In this document: in pieces, positions 45,005-51,458 of the stretch
Layout: every line of letters starts with the position of its first letter
Position numbering within the stretch: position 1 is the stretch's first letter
Assembly (NCBI GenBank): GCA_902524655.1
Contig: CABZEG010000011.1
Location: forward strand, 1-51,458
DNA from: an uncultured Alphaproteobacteria bacterium
GTDB taxonomy: Bacteria > Pseudomonadota > Alphaproteobacteria > Rhodobacterales > Rhodobacteraceae
Direction of reading: 5' to 3'
DNA: 51,458 nucleotides
Program-made: the position numbers and the translations under genes
The notes under the pieces: model-generated
What the model saw: the letters and a program-made list of their open reading frames with translations, nothing else
The model's database searches: none
Told to the model about the DNA's origin: nothing

Positions 45005-46699
45005 TCAAAAATCTGTCTGAGGCTTTGAAGCGCGTCGCTCGGGAAAAACATTCATTAATGGTCCAGTTCTCTCAATTAATTTTTTGACCATAGGTACGAC
45101 AGTACAGCTTGCATATCTACATGGCTCACGCAAAAGATTATTCTCTGGCTCATCTAAAAAAGCTGCAATAACGAACTTAGGCTTTTCCAAAGGAAATAAT
45201 CCTACGAAATTTGCTACCACCTTATCTTTTTCATAGCCCCTTTTATCTAAAGAAATTTTTTCAGCAGTTCCTGTTTTTCCACCGATACGATAATATTTAC
45301 TTCCCAAAATTCTTGCAGTCCCTCTTTGATCCGTGACGACGGCTTCCAGTAATTTAAGTATTTCATCAGAGGTTGATTGTTTCAATACTCTAGAATCCAA
45401 ATTGCCCTTATGGTTATTTTTCAAAATTGTTGGCTCCACATTAAATCCTCCATTACCTAATATGGCGTAGGCTTTAGCTAGATGTAATAGTGAAACTGAT
45501 ATTCCATATCCATATGAAACGGTTGCTAAAGTTATATCTCGCCATTTTTTTGGCACAATAGGTTGAGTTAGACTTGCTTCCCTAACTTCTAAGTGCACCG
45601 GCTCCATAAGTCCCAGAGTAGATAAAATTTCCTTTAATCCCTTCTCTCCAACTATAAGAGCGAGTCTCGCGGCGCCAACATTTGATGATCTCACAATTAT
45701 TTCATAAATAGAGCTCTTGGCATTGAAGCTGTATTTATCTTCAATTTTTTTTGAGTTAATTTTAAACGCTTTTGTATCAATAAGGGAATCAACAGTGAAT
45801 AAACCCTTCTCTATACCTTGGGCAACTGAGAATATCTTAAAAGTTGATCCCATCTCATAAACCCCTTGAACAACTCGATTAAAATAAATGCTGTTATCTT
45901 CATTTTTTTCTAGTTCGCCTTTTTCTTTATTTGCATCAAAGCCTGGAGAGGATGCAAGTGCAATTATTTCTCCATTATGTATGTTCATTATAACAACACC
46001 TCCGGCTTTTGCGCTCATCCTTTTTTGCCATTCTTTTAAAACATTTTCCACTTCTGCTTGCACTGGTAAGTCTAAAGACAAAGCAATTGTCTCGTTCTTT
46101 CTATGGGATAATTTTTGTTTCACCAATTCCTTATCAAAAGCTTTCTCAGCGCCAGAGACTCCCGATATATTGACGTAATTGACATCGAACTCATTTACCT
46201 TGGTAAAGCCAATTATGTGAGATGCCAAGGTTCCATAAGGATAAAAACGGTACTCTCGTTCACCAAAATAAATTCCAGGTTGACCCAAATTAAAAAGTGC
46301 CTTTTCCTGTTTCGGTGATACCAGACTTTTCAACCAGAAAAATTTTCTGCCGTCGTTCAATTTGTTTAGTAACACCGATTCATTTAGCTCGGGAAATATA
46401 TTTTTTATTTTTTTGGCAACTAGTGCTTTTTCCTGGACCTCTTCAGGACGAATATAAACAGAAGCTCCTTCCAAGTTTGTTGCTAGAATATATCCATTCC
46501 TGTCGGAAATATCTGATCTAGAGTTTATGTTTTCTAATCCAGAGTAACGTATATTCTTTTGATTTTCTTTTGATGCTAAAAAAGCTATCTTTATGCTTAT
46601 CAACAAAAAGCCAACCATGACGAAAAGACTGAATAGAATTAGTCTCGCTCTAGTTCTTGGAAACTCGGCGAAATTTGTTTTTTTATTACTAATCACCAT
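45005..46699 (-). CDS. ftsI: Peptidoglycan D,D-transpeptidase FtsI (penicillin-binding protein 3)
   Basis: A 564-residue class B penicillin-binding protein that crosslinks septal peptidoglycan. A single membrane helix follows a short basic N-terminus (about residues 19-43). The dimerisation domain comes next, and the transpeptidase domain has all three motifs: STFK (serine near 285), SSN (near 338) and KTGTAE (lysine near 475). ATG 46699 lies inside the last codons of ftsL; a TTG two codons further upstream is also possible. Partner of FtsW. Confidence 0.96.
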   Translation of the reverse strand: MVISNKKTNFAEFPRTRARLILFSLFVMVGFLLISIKIAFLASKENQKNIRYSGLENINSRSDISDRNGYILATNLEGASVYIRPEEVQEKALVAKKIKNIFPELNESVLLNKLNDGRKFFWLKSLVSPKQEKALFNLGQPGIYFGEREYRFYPYGTLASHIIGFTKVNEFDVNYVNISGVSGAEKAFDKELVKQKLSHRKNETIALSLDLPVQAEVENVLKEWQKRMSAKAGGVVIMNIHNGEIIALASSPGFDANKEKGELEKNEDNSIYFNRVVQGVYEMGSTFKIFSVAQGIEKGLFTVDSLIDTKAFKINSKKIEDKYSFNAKSSIYEIIVRSSNVGAARLALIVGEKGLKEILSTLGLMEPVHLEVREASLTQPIVPKKWRDITLATVSYGYGISVSLLHLAKAYAILGNGGFNVEPTILKNNHKGNLDSRVLKQSTSDEILKLLEAVVTDQRGTARILGSKYYRIGGKTGTAEKISLDKRGYEKDKVVANFVGLFPLEKPKFVIAAFLDEPENNLLREPCRYASCTVVPMVKKLIERTGPLMNVFPERRASKPQTDF

Positions 46700-47042
46700 G
46701 GTCAATTTCAGTCAGACTTTTACCTGCCAATTCTGTATGAATCTTTTCATTAGATTGATCCCAAAATATTTCTGAAAACAAAACAAAATCATCAGGGCTG
46801 ATCGGATTTAATTTCAGCTCCAAATAAAAATACTTAACCAATTTTCTTAAACGATCTGGACTATTTAAATGAGCCCATTCTGCATTTAAGATTTTGATCT
46901 CCTTGTTTGCTAAAAGAATAGATTTTTCAAGTTGTCTTACTCTTTGATAAGCCGCACGACTCTCATAATTTATTTTGTAAGCCCACAATCCCAACATGAA
47001 AGTGCTTACTACAAGAAATATAAAAAGCGAAAATTTTAACAC
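46689..47042 (-). CDS. ftsL: FtsL-like cell division protein
   Basis: A 117-residue bitopic protein: an N-terminal hydrophobic helix (about 3-22), then a heptad-like region (AYQRVRQLEKSILLANKEIKILNAEW) that should form a coiled coil with FtsB, then the LNSPDRLRKLVKYFYLELKLNPISPDD stretch seen in alphaproteobacterial FtsL. Sequence conservation of FtsL is low; the call rests on topology and on its place between rsmH and ftsI. GTG start one base after the rsmH stop. No ftsB is in the window. Confidence 0.88.
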   Translation of the reverse strand: MLKFSLFIFLVVSTFMLGLWAYKINYESRAAYQRVRQLEKSILLANKEIKILNAEWAHLNSPDRLRKLVKYFYLELKLNPISPDDFVLFSEIFWDQSNEKIHTELAGKSLTEIDHGD

Positions 47043-47043
47043 G

Positions 47044-48021
47044 TCATATCCCTAACTCAACCTCTGGAAATTCTATTTTTGCCAAAACTCCAGATGGGCT
47101 ATCTGAAACTTTTTTATAAACCCTTAGTTTTGCAGATCTTGATCTTTTATTTTTCTCAATCTCATCAACTGCAGCAATTACCGGTTTTTTATTTATAGGG
47201 ATAAGGGATGGATTAACTCTAGAGGTTGCTGGACTATACCTATTGGTTGGTGATCCCTTTCCTGACATTATTTTTCCAAAATCCTTAACGATTCTGTCCT
47301 CAAGGCTATGAAAAGTCACCACCGCGATAATTCCGCCTTTTTTGACCTTTTTCTCAGCAAATACTAAAGCTTTGCATAGGTCCTTTAATTCGTTATTAAC
47401 TGCGATCCTGATTGCCTGAAAAGTTTTTGTTGCAGGATCTTTTTTAAAATTTTTTGGAACTAAAGCTCTTATTATCTCTGCTAACTCTAGAGTGGTATTT
47501 ATTTTTCTTTTTTTTCTTTCTCTAACAATTCTATTTGCAATTTTTCGTGCTTTTCTCTCTTGTCCATAAAAAAAAATCAAATCCGCTAAAGTTGCTTCTG
47601 AACATAGATTGATTATCTCAGAAGCAGTTGGTCCTGGCTGATTCCCCATCCTCATATCAAGAGGACCACTTTCCTTGAATGAAAATCCTCTCAAAGGGTT
47701 GTCCAAATGCATGGATGAGACGCCAAGATCTAAAACAATCCCATAGATATCATCTCTGCTGGCAATTTCTTCATTTTTTTCCATATCAGCAAAGCTTTGA
47801 TTATAATACTTTATCATATCACCATATACATTTTGTATTCCTTTAAGAAAAACCTTCGTAGTAGGATCCTTATCAATTGCTAAAACTTTGCAAGCACCAC
47901 TTTGAAGCAAAGCTTTACTGTAACCACCAGCCCCAAAAGTACCATCAACCCAACAGCCGGTAATAGGAGTAGCCAAGCTTATAAAATCCTTTAGTAAAAC
48001 TGGTTCATGTATTTGCTCTAT
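47044..48021 (-). CDS. rsmH: 16S rRNA (cytosine-1402-N4)-methyltransferase, apparent non-AUG start
   Basis: About 325 residues of the MraW/RsmH family, which methylates C1402 in the ribosomal P site. WVDGTFGAGGYSKALL is the SAM-binding motif, GIVLDLGVSSMHLDNPLRGFSF the catalytic region, and GGIIAVVTFHSLEDRIVKDF a conserved block near the C-terminus. The first ATG/GTG/TTG in frame is TTG 47976, but the family's N-terminal HxPVLL motif is present upstream as HEPVLLKDFI, in frame with no stop. A GAGGAG ribosome site at 48031-48036 is followed nine bases later by ATA (48021), which I take as the start; ATT at 48030 is the other option. If TTG 47976 is used, a conserved strand would be lost. Confidence 0.92.
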   Translation of the reverse strand: MEQIHEPVLLKDFISLATPITGCWVDGTFGAGGYSKALLQSGACKVLAIDKDPTTKVFLKGIQNVYGDMIKYYNQSFADMEKNEEIASRDDIYGIVLDLGVSSMHLDNPLRGFSFKESGPLDMRMGNQPGPTASEIINLCSEATLADLIFFYGQERKARKIANRIVRERKKRKINTTLELAEIIRALVPKNFKKDPATKTFQAIRIAVNNELKDLCKALVFAEKKVKKGGIIAVVTFHSLEDRIVKDFGKIMSGKGSPTNRYSPATSRVNPSLIPINKKPVIAAVDEIEKNKRSRSAKLRVYKKVSDSPSGVLAKIEFPEVELGI

Positions 48022-48043
48022 TTTACTAATCTCCTCAAAATGA

Positions 48044-48541
48044 TTAATCTTGCAACTGATCTAGTTTCAAGAAAGGATTTTCATTTTCTGATAAAGACTT
48101 GAAAGATACGTCCAATTCAGCTACTTCTTTTTGATATTTTTTTGGTTCCCATATTTGAAACTTTTCGCCCATACCAGCAAATATTGCTTCGTCTTGAATA
48201 CCAATTATTTCTTTGAGCCGGGGAGATAACACAATTCTTCCTGTCTCATCAAGCTGCATATATGTAGATTGAGTGTTAATAAATCGTTCAAGCATTTCTC
48301 TATCTCTCGAAAACCTTGGTAGTTTACTTATTAGGTTATCAACTTTTGTTATTGAGGTAATTGTATAACCCTCTAAACAATTACCTCTTACGCCACCATA
48401 GACAACTACAAAGTTTGGATAGGAACTTCCACTAAAGTCAGGATCACCGTCTTCGAGAACTCGGCGAAAGGCGGCAGGAACTGAGACTCGCCCTTTTGCA
48501 TCTACCTTGTGTAATGACTCGCCTCTAAATCGTTTAATCAA
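48044..48541 (-). CDS. mraZ: Transcriptional regulator MraZ
   Basis: A 165-residue protein with two AbrB/SpoVT-like halves: HKVDAKGRVSVPAAFRRVLED and LDETGRIVLSPRLKEII. MraZ is a ring-shaped DNA-binding protein that represses its own operon, the division and cell-wall cluster, by binding spaced TGGG-like repeats. TTG start at 48541, six bases after a GGGAGA site. First gene of the cluster. The upstream leader (48542-48737) contains repeat and dyad structure described separately. Confidence 0.95.
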   Translation of the reverse strand: MIKRFRGESLHKVDAKGRVSVPAAFRRVLEDGDPDFSGSSYPNFVVVYGGVRGNCLEGYTITSITKVDNLISKLPRFSRDREMLERFINTQSTYMQLDETGRIVLSPRLKEIIGIQDEAIFAGMGEKFQIWEPKKYQKEVAELDVSFKSLSENENPFLKLDQLQD

Positions 48542-48609
48542 TAAAAATCTCCCAAGAAACCTCTCTTACAACGGTTTTTGTCGAGTTACTAAACTGTTGT
48601 TGCTTTGGT

Positions 48610-48680
48610 GCAGACGCGATGCCTGTATAAACCTGCTTATTTTCCTTGGAAATTATCCTCATTTTTAATATCGCGTCTGC
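48610..48680. repeat. Large dyad in the mraZ leader
   Basis: GCAGACGCGAT at 48610-48620 is the perfect inverted copy of ATCGCGTCTGC at 48670-48680. Near the centre is a smaller inverted repeat, TTTCC-TT-GGAAA (48641-48652). The arms are much more GC-rich than the surrounding DNA. The element lies in the region between rnpB and mraZ and could form a branched RNA hairpin in a transcript passing from rnpB into mraZ, or be a protein-binding or processing site. Confidence 0.6.
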
Positions 48681-48686
48681 CATCTA

Positions 48687-48723
48687 ATGGGATATCATGG
48701 AAATTTATGGAAATCAATGGAAT
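48687..48723 (+). promoter_or_regulatory. Four 10-bp-spaced ATGG(G/A)A repeats upstream of mraZ; possible MraZ operator
   Basis: ATGG occurs at 48687, 48697, 48707 and 48717, with exact 10-base spacing, followed by GA, AA, AA and AA. On the minus strand this reads as repeats close to ATTTCCAT. Regularly spaced TGGG-type boxes are the known operator of MraZ in E. coli, with 5-base spacers. Here the motif runs opposite to the mraZ coding direction and only the first copy is TGGG, so assignment to MraZ is tentative. Confidence 0.45.
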
Positions 48724-48739
48724 TTTTATTTTTTTTTGT

Positions 48740-49090
48740 GCGGATGATCTATAAGCCGGATCCTGTAAACACATTGTGTTTGGTGACCATTCATCTTGAC
48801 CTGTTGTTGCCAACAAGTTCTTGCGACCAACCCAGACCCTGTCCGGAATAACTGAGCTATGCTCACGGGTCCCTATTAGGTCTTGCTCCTGGTGGGGCTT
48901 GCCATGCCTTTTTTGTTACCAAAAAAGCGGTGAGCTCTTACCTCACCATTTCACCCTTACCTTAAAAAAAGGCGGTGTATTTTCTGTTGCGCTTTCCCTC
49001 AAGTTGCCTTGGCCAGCGGTTAGCTGGCACCATCTTCCATGGAGTCCGGACTTTCCTCAGCTCCTAGGCTGCAGCCACCCGATCATCCGC
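48740..49090 (-). ncRNA. rnpB: RNase P RNA component (M1 RNA, alphaproteobacterial type)
   Basis: About 351 bases, transcribed leftwards. The 5' GCGGATGATC (49090-49081) pairs with the 3' GATCATCCGC (48749-48740) as the P1 helix. The universal P4 strand GAGGAAAGTCCGGACTCC lies near the 5' end, and GGAGCAAGACC with AATAGGG, AGATGAATGG and ACAGGATCCGGCTTA follow in order. RNase P removes 5' leaders from tRNA precursors. The 3' strand differs slightly from the common ACAGAA-CCGGCTTA. There is no T-run terminator on this strand after 48740. Confidence 0.95.
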
Positions 49091-49096
49091 AACAAG

Positions 49097-49125
49097 GATT
49101 TACAACAAAAAATAAGCAAATTCAA
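49097..49125 (-). promoter_or_regulatory. Candidate rnpB promoter
   Basis: On the minus strand, TTGAAT (49125-49120) and TAAATC (49102-49097) are 17 bases apart, and the predicted RNA 5' end follows about six bases downstream of the -10. The -10 match is weak (3/6), but its distance to the P1 helix fits. Confidence 0.35.
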
Positions 49126-49130
49126 TCATT

Positions 49131-49859
49131 TTAAGTCCAGAAATTTTTTAAAATACTGTAATTCTCAAGCTTTAATTTTTTTGTCTCACCAATTTGTAAC
49201 TTACCTAAATTGAATGGTCCAAACCTCTGCCTAATCAATCTAACTACAGTGAGGTTGAAACTAGCTATTATCTTTCTAATTTCTCTATTTTTTCCTTCGG
49301 TTAACACCATTTCAATCCATGAGTAAGACTTATCACTTTCTAAAACTCTAGTACCTACGGGTTTATAATTTACCCCTCCCAATGAGATACCTTTATTTAT
49401 TGTGGATAAGTCTGAACTATTTAAGTGCCCCTTAATTTTTACCTTGTATATTCTTTCAAACTTATTTTTTGGCAATTCAAGGTGTCTTTTTAATTCTCCA
49501 TTATTTGTTAAAATCATCAATCCTTCGGAATTGTAATCCAGACGACCTATAATCATCAAATGCTCAGAATTTACTCTCATAAGGTCAAATATGGTTTTCC
49601 TGCCTAATTCATCTTTAGAAGTACTTAAGTAACCCCTAGGTTTATGAAGCTGATATAAAACTGTAGAAATTGCATCATTTACAATAATGCCATCTAATTT
49701 TAGTACGTCTTTCTCAGTACAGTTTCGCCAAGGCTCTATAATAGTCTCTCCATTTAATGTAACCCTTCCATCAAGGATTAACTTTTCAGCCTCTCTTCTT
49801 GATGCCAAGCCAGCCTTGGCCAAATACCTCGACACCCTTATTTCACTTTTAATTGACAT
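49131..49859 (-). CDS. rluB: rRNA pseudouridine synthase, RsuA/RluB family
   Basis: A 242-residue pseudouridine synthase. An N-terminal S4 RNA-binding domain (RVSRYLAKAGLASRREAEKLI) is followed by LHKPRGYLSTS and the catalytic GRLDYNSEGLMILTNNGEL with Asp108; EGKNREIRKII and VVRLIRQRFGPF are the usual later motifs. RluB modifies U2605 of 23S rRNA; RluE, RluF and RsuA share the architecture, so the site is inferred from family resemblance. The C-terminus is short, without the basic extension of many alphaproteobacterial homologues. It is divergent from tadA with about 50 bases between and ends just ahead of rnpB. Confidence 0.88.
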   Translation of the reverse strand: MSIKSEIRVSRYLAKAGLASRREAEKLILDGRVTLNGETIIEPWRNCTEKDVLKLDGIIVNDAISTVLYQLHKPRGYLSTSKDELGRKTIFDLMRVNSEHLMIIGRLDYNSEGLMILTNNGELKRHLELPKNKFERIYKVKIKGHLNSSDLSTINKGISLGGVNYKPVGTRVLESDKSYSWIEMVLTEGKNREIRKIIASFNLTVVRLIRQRFGPFNLGKLQIGETKKLKLENYSILKNFWT

Positions 49860-49910
49860 ACTCAGAAATTAAACATAAATCGTAATAACATTCTAACTTT
49901 TATACACGTT

Positions 49911-50387
49911 ATGATAAAAGACGAAAACATGGAATTAGCAATCAATGAGGCAAAAAAAGCTGCTCAGAGAGATGAAGTGCCTGTAGGAGCTATAATCACT
50001 GAAGCCTCTGGAAGAATAATTGCCGTGGAAAGCAATAAAATGTTCGAACTTTGCGATCCTACAGCACATGCAGAAATTAACGCAATTAGAAGAGCATGCG
50101 AGGTGCGTAGAGAATGTTATTTATCCGATTGTACTATTTATGTAACATTGGAACCATGTTCAATGTGTCTAGCTGCTATAGCTAATGCAAGACTTAAAAA
50201 GCTAATATATGGATTGCCGTCTCCTAAATACGGTGCTATCACTTCAAATCATTTATCTTGTCAAAACGTAGAAAGACTTGTTAAAAATACCGAAGTATAT
50301 GGTGGATTTTATCAGTTAGAAATTTCACTAATAATGAAAAAGTTTTTTAAAAATAAAAGGAAGAAGTTCTATGGAAATAGATACTGA
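49911..50387 (+). CDS. tadA: tRNA adenosine(34) deaminase
   Basis: A 158-residue zinc deaminase that makes inosine at the wobble position of tRNA-Arg. The zinc site is His53 in TAHAEINAIR with proton-shuttle Glu55, and Cys83/Cys86 in LEPCSMCLAAI; YGLPSPKYGAI matches the tRNA-binding loop. Start could be ATG 49911 or ATG 49929; neither has a strong ribosome site. The 3' end overlaps gatC by 17 bases in another frame, so the two genes are coupled. Confidence 0.93.
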   Translation: MIKDENMELAINEAKKAAQRDEVPVGAIITEASGRIIAVESNKMFELCDPTAHAEINAIRRACEVRRECYLSDCTIYVTLEPCSMCLAAIANARLKKLIYGLPSPKYGAITSNHLSCQNVERLVKNTEVYGGFYQLEISLIMKKFFKNKRKKFYGNRY

Positions 50388-50658
50388 AACAGTTTTAAAA
50401 ATTGCGAGACTATCTCGAATAAAAATTACAACTAGTGAGACCAGTGAAATTCAAAAAGACCTAAACAGAATTGTTGAATTCGTAAAAAAACTCGAAGAGA
50501 TTGACGTCGAAGGAATTGGTGAATTTAATTTTGGAAAAACATACCTAAAAGATATGAGACAAGACGACTTTATAGTTAATGATGATACGAATGATATTCT
50601 CAAAAATACAAAAAATAAGCGGCAAGATTTTTTTACAGTCCCAAAGATTGTGGAATGA
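50371..50658 (+). CDS. gatC: Aspartyl/glutamyl-tRNA amidotransferase subunit C
   Basis: A 95-residue subunit that wraps around GatA and GatB and stabilises the complex. The N-terminus [20 protein letters not shown] and [18 protein letters not shown] match the family, as does the [14 protein letters not shown] stretch. ATG 50371 has a good ribosome site (GGAAGAAG). The stop overlaps the gatA start as ATGA. Confidence 0.94.
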   Translation: MEIDTETVLKIARLSRIKITTSETSEIQKDLNRIVEFVKKLEEIDVEGIGEFNFGKTYLKDMRQDDFIVNDDTNDILKNTKNKRQDFFTVPKIVE

Positions 50659-51458
50659 ATGAAGTGAAATTAACAGAATTAAGTATCAAAGACTCCAGAG
50701 ACTTGCTGAACAAAAGGGAAATAAGCGCCACAGAGCTAACAAATGCTTATATTCAAAACATAGAAAAGAGCTCTAAACTAAACGCGTTTATTGAAAAAAC
50801 TTTTGATAAAGCTTTAATACAAGCCTCAGAGGCCGATAAAATCATAGGAACTGATTCACAAAAATCACTTTGTGGGATACCGCTTGGTATCAAAGACTTG
50901 TTTTGCAGTAAGAATGTAAAGACACAGGCGGCGTCACATATATTGGATAATTTCAAACCACCTTACGAAAGCACAGTCACGCAAAAACTGTGGGCCGAAC
51001 AAGCTATAATGTTAGGTAAATTAAATATGGATGAATTTGCTATGGGTTCATCGAATGAAACCTCAACTTATGGACCTGTGATTAATCCTTGGAAATCGAC
51101 TGGCTCCGATGAACCCTTAACACCAGGAGGTTCTTCCGGGGGTTCTTCAGCAGCAGTTGCCGCCAACCTCTGTGCTGCCGCAACGGGTACCGATACTGGT
51201 GGGTCGATACGGCAACCTGCAGCATTCACTGGGACTGTTGGACTGAAACCTACCTATGGTAGATGTTCAAGATGGGGGATCATAGCCTTTGCGTCTTCTC
51301 TTGATCAAGCCGGTCCTATCACCAAGACCGTTGCGGATACCGCAATAATGTTAAACGCTATGTCTGGTTTTGATCCTTTGGACAGTACCTCGGCAAAAAT
51401 AGAGGTCCCAGATTATGAGAAAGGATTAGAAAAAGATATAAAGGGATTACGTGTAGGC
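50655..51458 (+). CDS. gatA: Aspartyl/glutamyl-tRNA amidotransferase subunit A, 5' part (runs off the window)
   Basis: The first 268 codons of GatA, the glutaminase/amidase that provides ammonia to GatB. The amidase-signature catalytic triad is complete: Lys80 in [10 protein letters not shown], the cis-serine Ser160 in [15 protein letters not shown] and the nucleophile Ser184 in [14 protein letters not shown]. The frame stays open to the window end. ATG 50655 overlaps the gatC stop by four bases. With gatC it is a two-gene unit; gatB is at 17474-18967. Confidence 0.97.
   Translation, partial: MNEVKLTELSIKDSRDLLNKREISATELTNAYIQNIEKSSKLNAFIEKTFDKALIQASEADKIIGTDSQKSLCGIPLGIKDLFCSKNVKTQAASHILDNFKPPYESTVTQKLWAEQAIMLGKLNMDEFAMGSSNETSTYGPVINPWKSTGSDEPLTPGGSSGGSSAAVAANLCAAATGTDTGGSIRQPAAFTGTVGLKPTYGRCSRWGIIAFASSLDQAGPITKTVADTAIMLNAMSGFDPLDSTSAKIEVPDYEKGLEKDIKGLRVG

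Noticed and set aside
48821-49213. 130-codon plus-strand frame over the RNase P RNA
   Set aside because: It covers the rnpB gene on the opposite strand and runs into rluB; the RNA signatures explain the sequence and the frame has no protein-like features.
1-51458. Mobile elements, CRISPR arrays, phage genes, tRNA or rRNA genes
   Set aside because: Looked for and not seen. No spacer-repeat pattern, transposase, integrase or cloverleaf could be supported anywhere in the window.

Overview
The window is an AT-rich stretch of a bacterial chromosome and almost certainly comes from an alphaproteobacterium. The evidence is the gene content and order: bolA, a J-domain gene, cobS-like and cobT-like genes in a row; divergent dgt and erpA followed by xthA; an alphaproteobacterial-type DksA that has lost most zinc ligands; a heterotetrameric sarcosine oxidase operon (soxBDAG); and rnpB directly ahead of a complete mraZ-to-ftsZ division and cell-wall cluster. 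The low GC, short intergenic gaps and lack of insertion sequences, phage genes, CRISPR arrays or tRNAs suggest a streamlined, perhaps marine, lineage. The family cannot be fixed from the sequence alone. TTG start codons are frequent.

Layout. 1-3527: 5' part of dgt, then divergent erpA and xthA, and on the minus strand a DksA-type regulator followed by an FAD monooxygenase. 3638-6545: a plus-strand group of a MoxR-type AAA+ ATPase, a previously unlisted 50-residue two-helix membrane protein, a CoxE-like VWA protein and an M48 metalloprotease. 6529-11637: minus-strand soxB-soxD-soxA-soxG. 11736-12963: ccmI-like and ruvX. 12999-14748: dusA and a class I amidotransferase (minus). 14846-18967: pepN and gatB (plus). 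19107-24743: bolA (minus), then J-domain protein, CobS-like, CobT-like and an M24 aminopeptidase P (plus). 24745-26683: thioesterase (minus) and a GlcD/D-lactate-dehydrogenase-type flavoprotein (plus).

26676-48541 is one minus-strand block. In transcription order it runs mraZ, rsmH, ftsL, ftsI, murE, murF, mraY, murD, ftsW, murG, murC, murB, ddl, ftsQ, ftsA, ftsZ, lpxC, bamD, recN. Many of these genes overlap at stop/start codons. Together they make the lipid-linked peptidoglycan precursor (MurB-F, Ddl, MraY, MurG), flip or polymerise and crosslink it at the septum (FtsW, FtsI), and place the divisome (FtsZ, FtsA, FtsQ, FtsL). LpxC and BamD add outer-membrane assembly. 48740-49090 is the RNase P RNA and 49131-49859 an RluB/RsuA-type pseudouridine synthase, both minus strand. 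49911-51458 is tadA, gatC and the 5' part of gatA (plus), so gatB is about 32 kb away from gatCA.

The points most worth a second look are: rsmH, whose conserved N-terminus lies upstream of any ATG/GTG/TTG and so seems to start at AUA or AUU; the roughly 200-bp leader between rnpB and mraZ, which holds four 10-bp-spaced repeats and a large dyad; the AAA+/two-helix peptide/VWA/M48 group; a CobS/CobT pair with no CobN nearby; and an ftsZ promoter whose -10 region is flanked by two GANTC sites.
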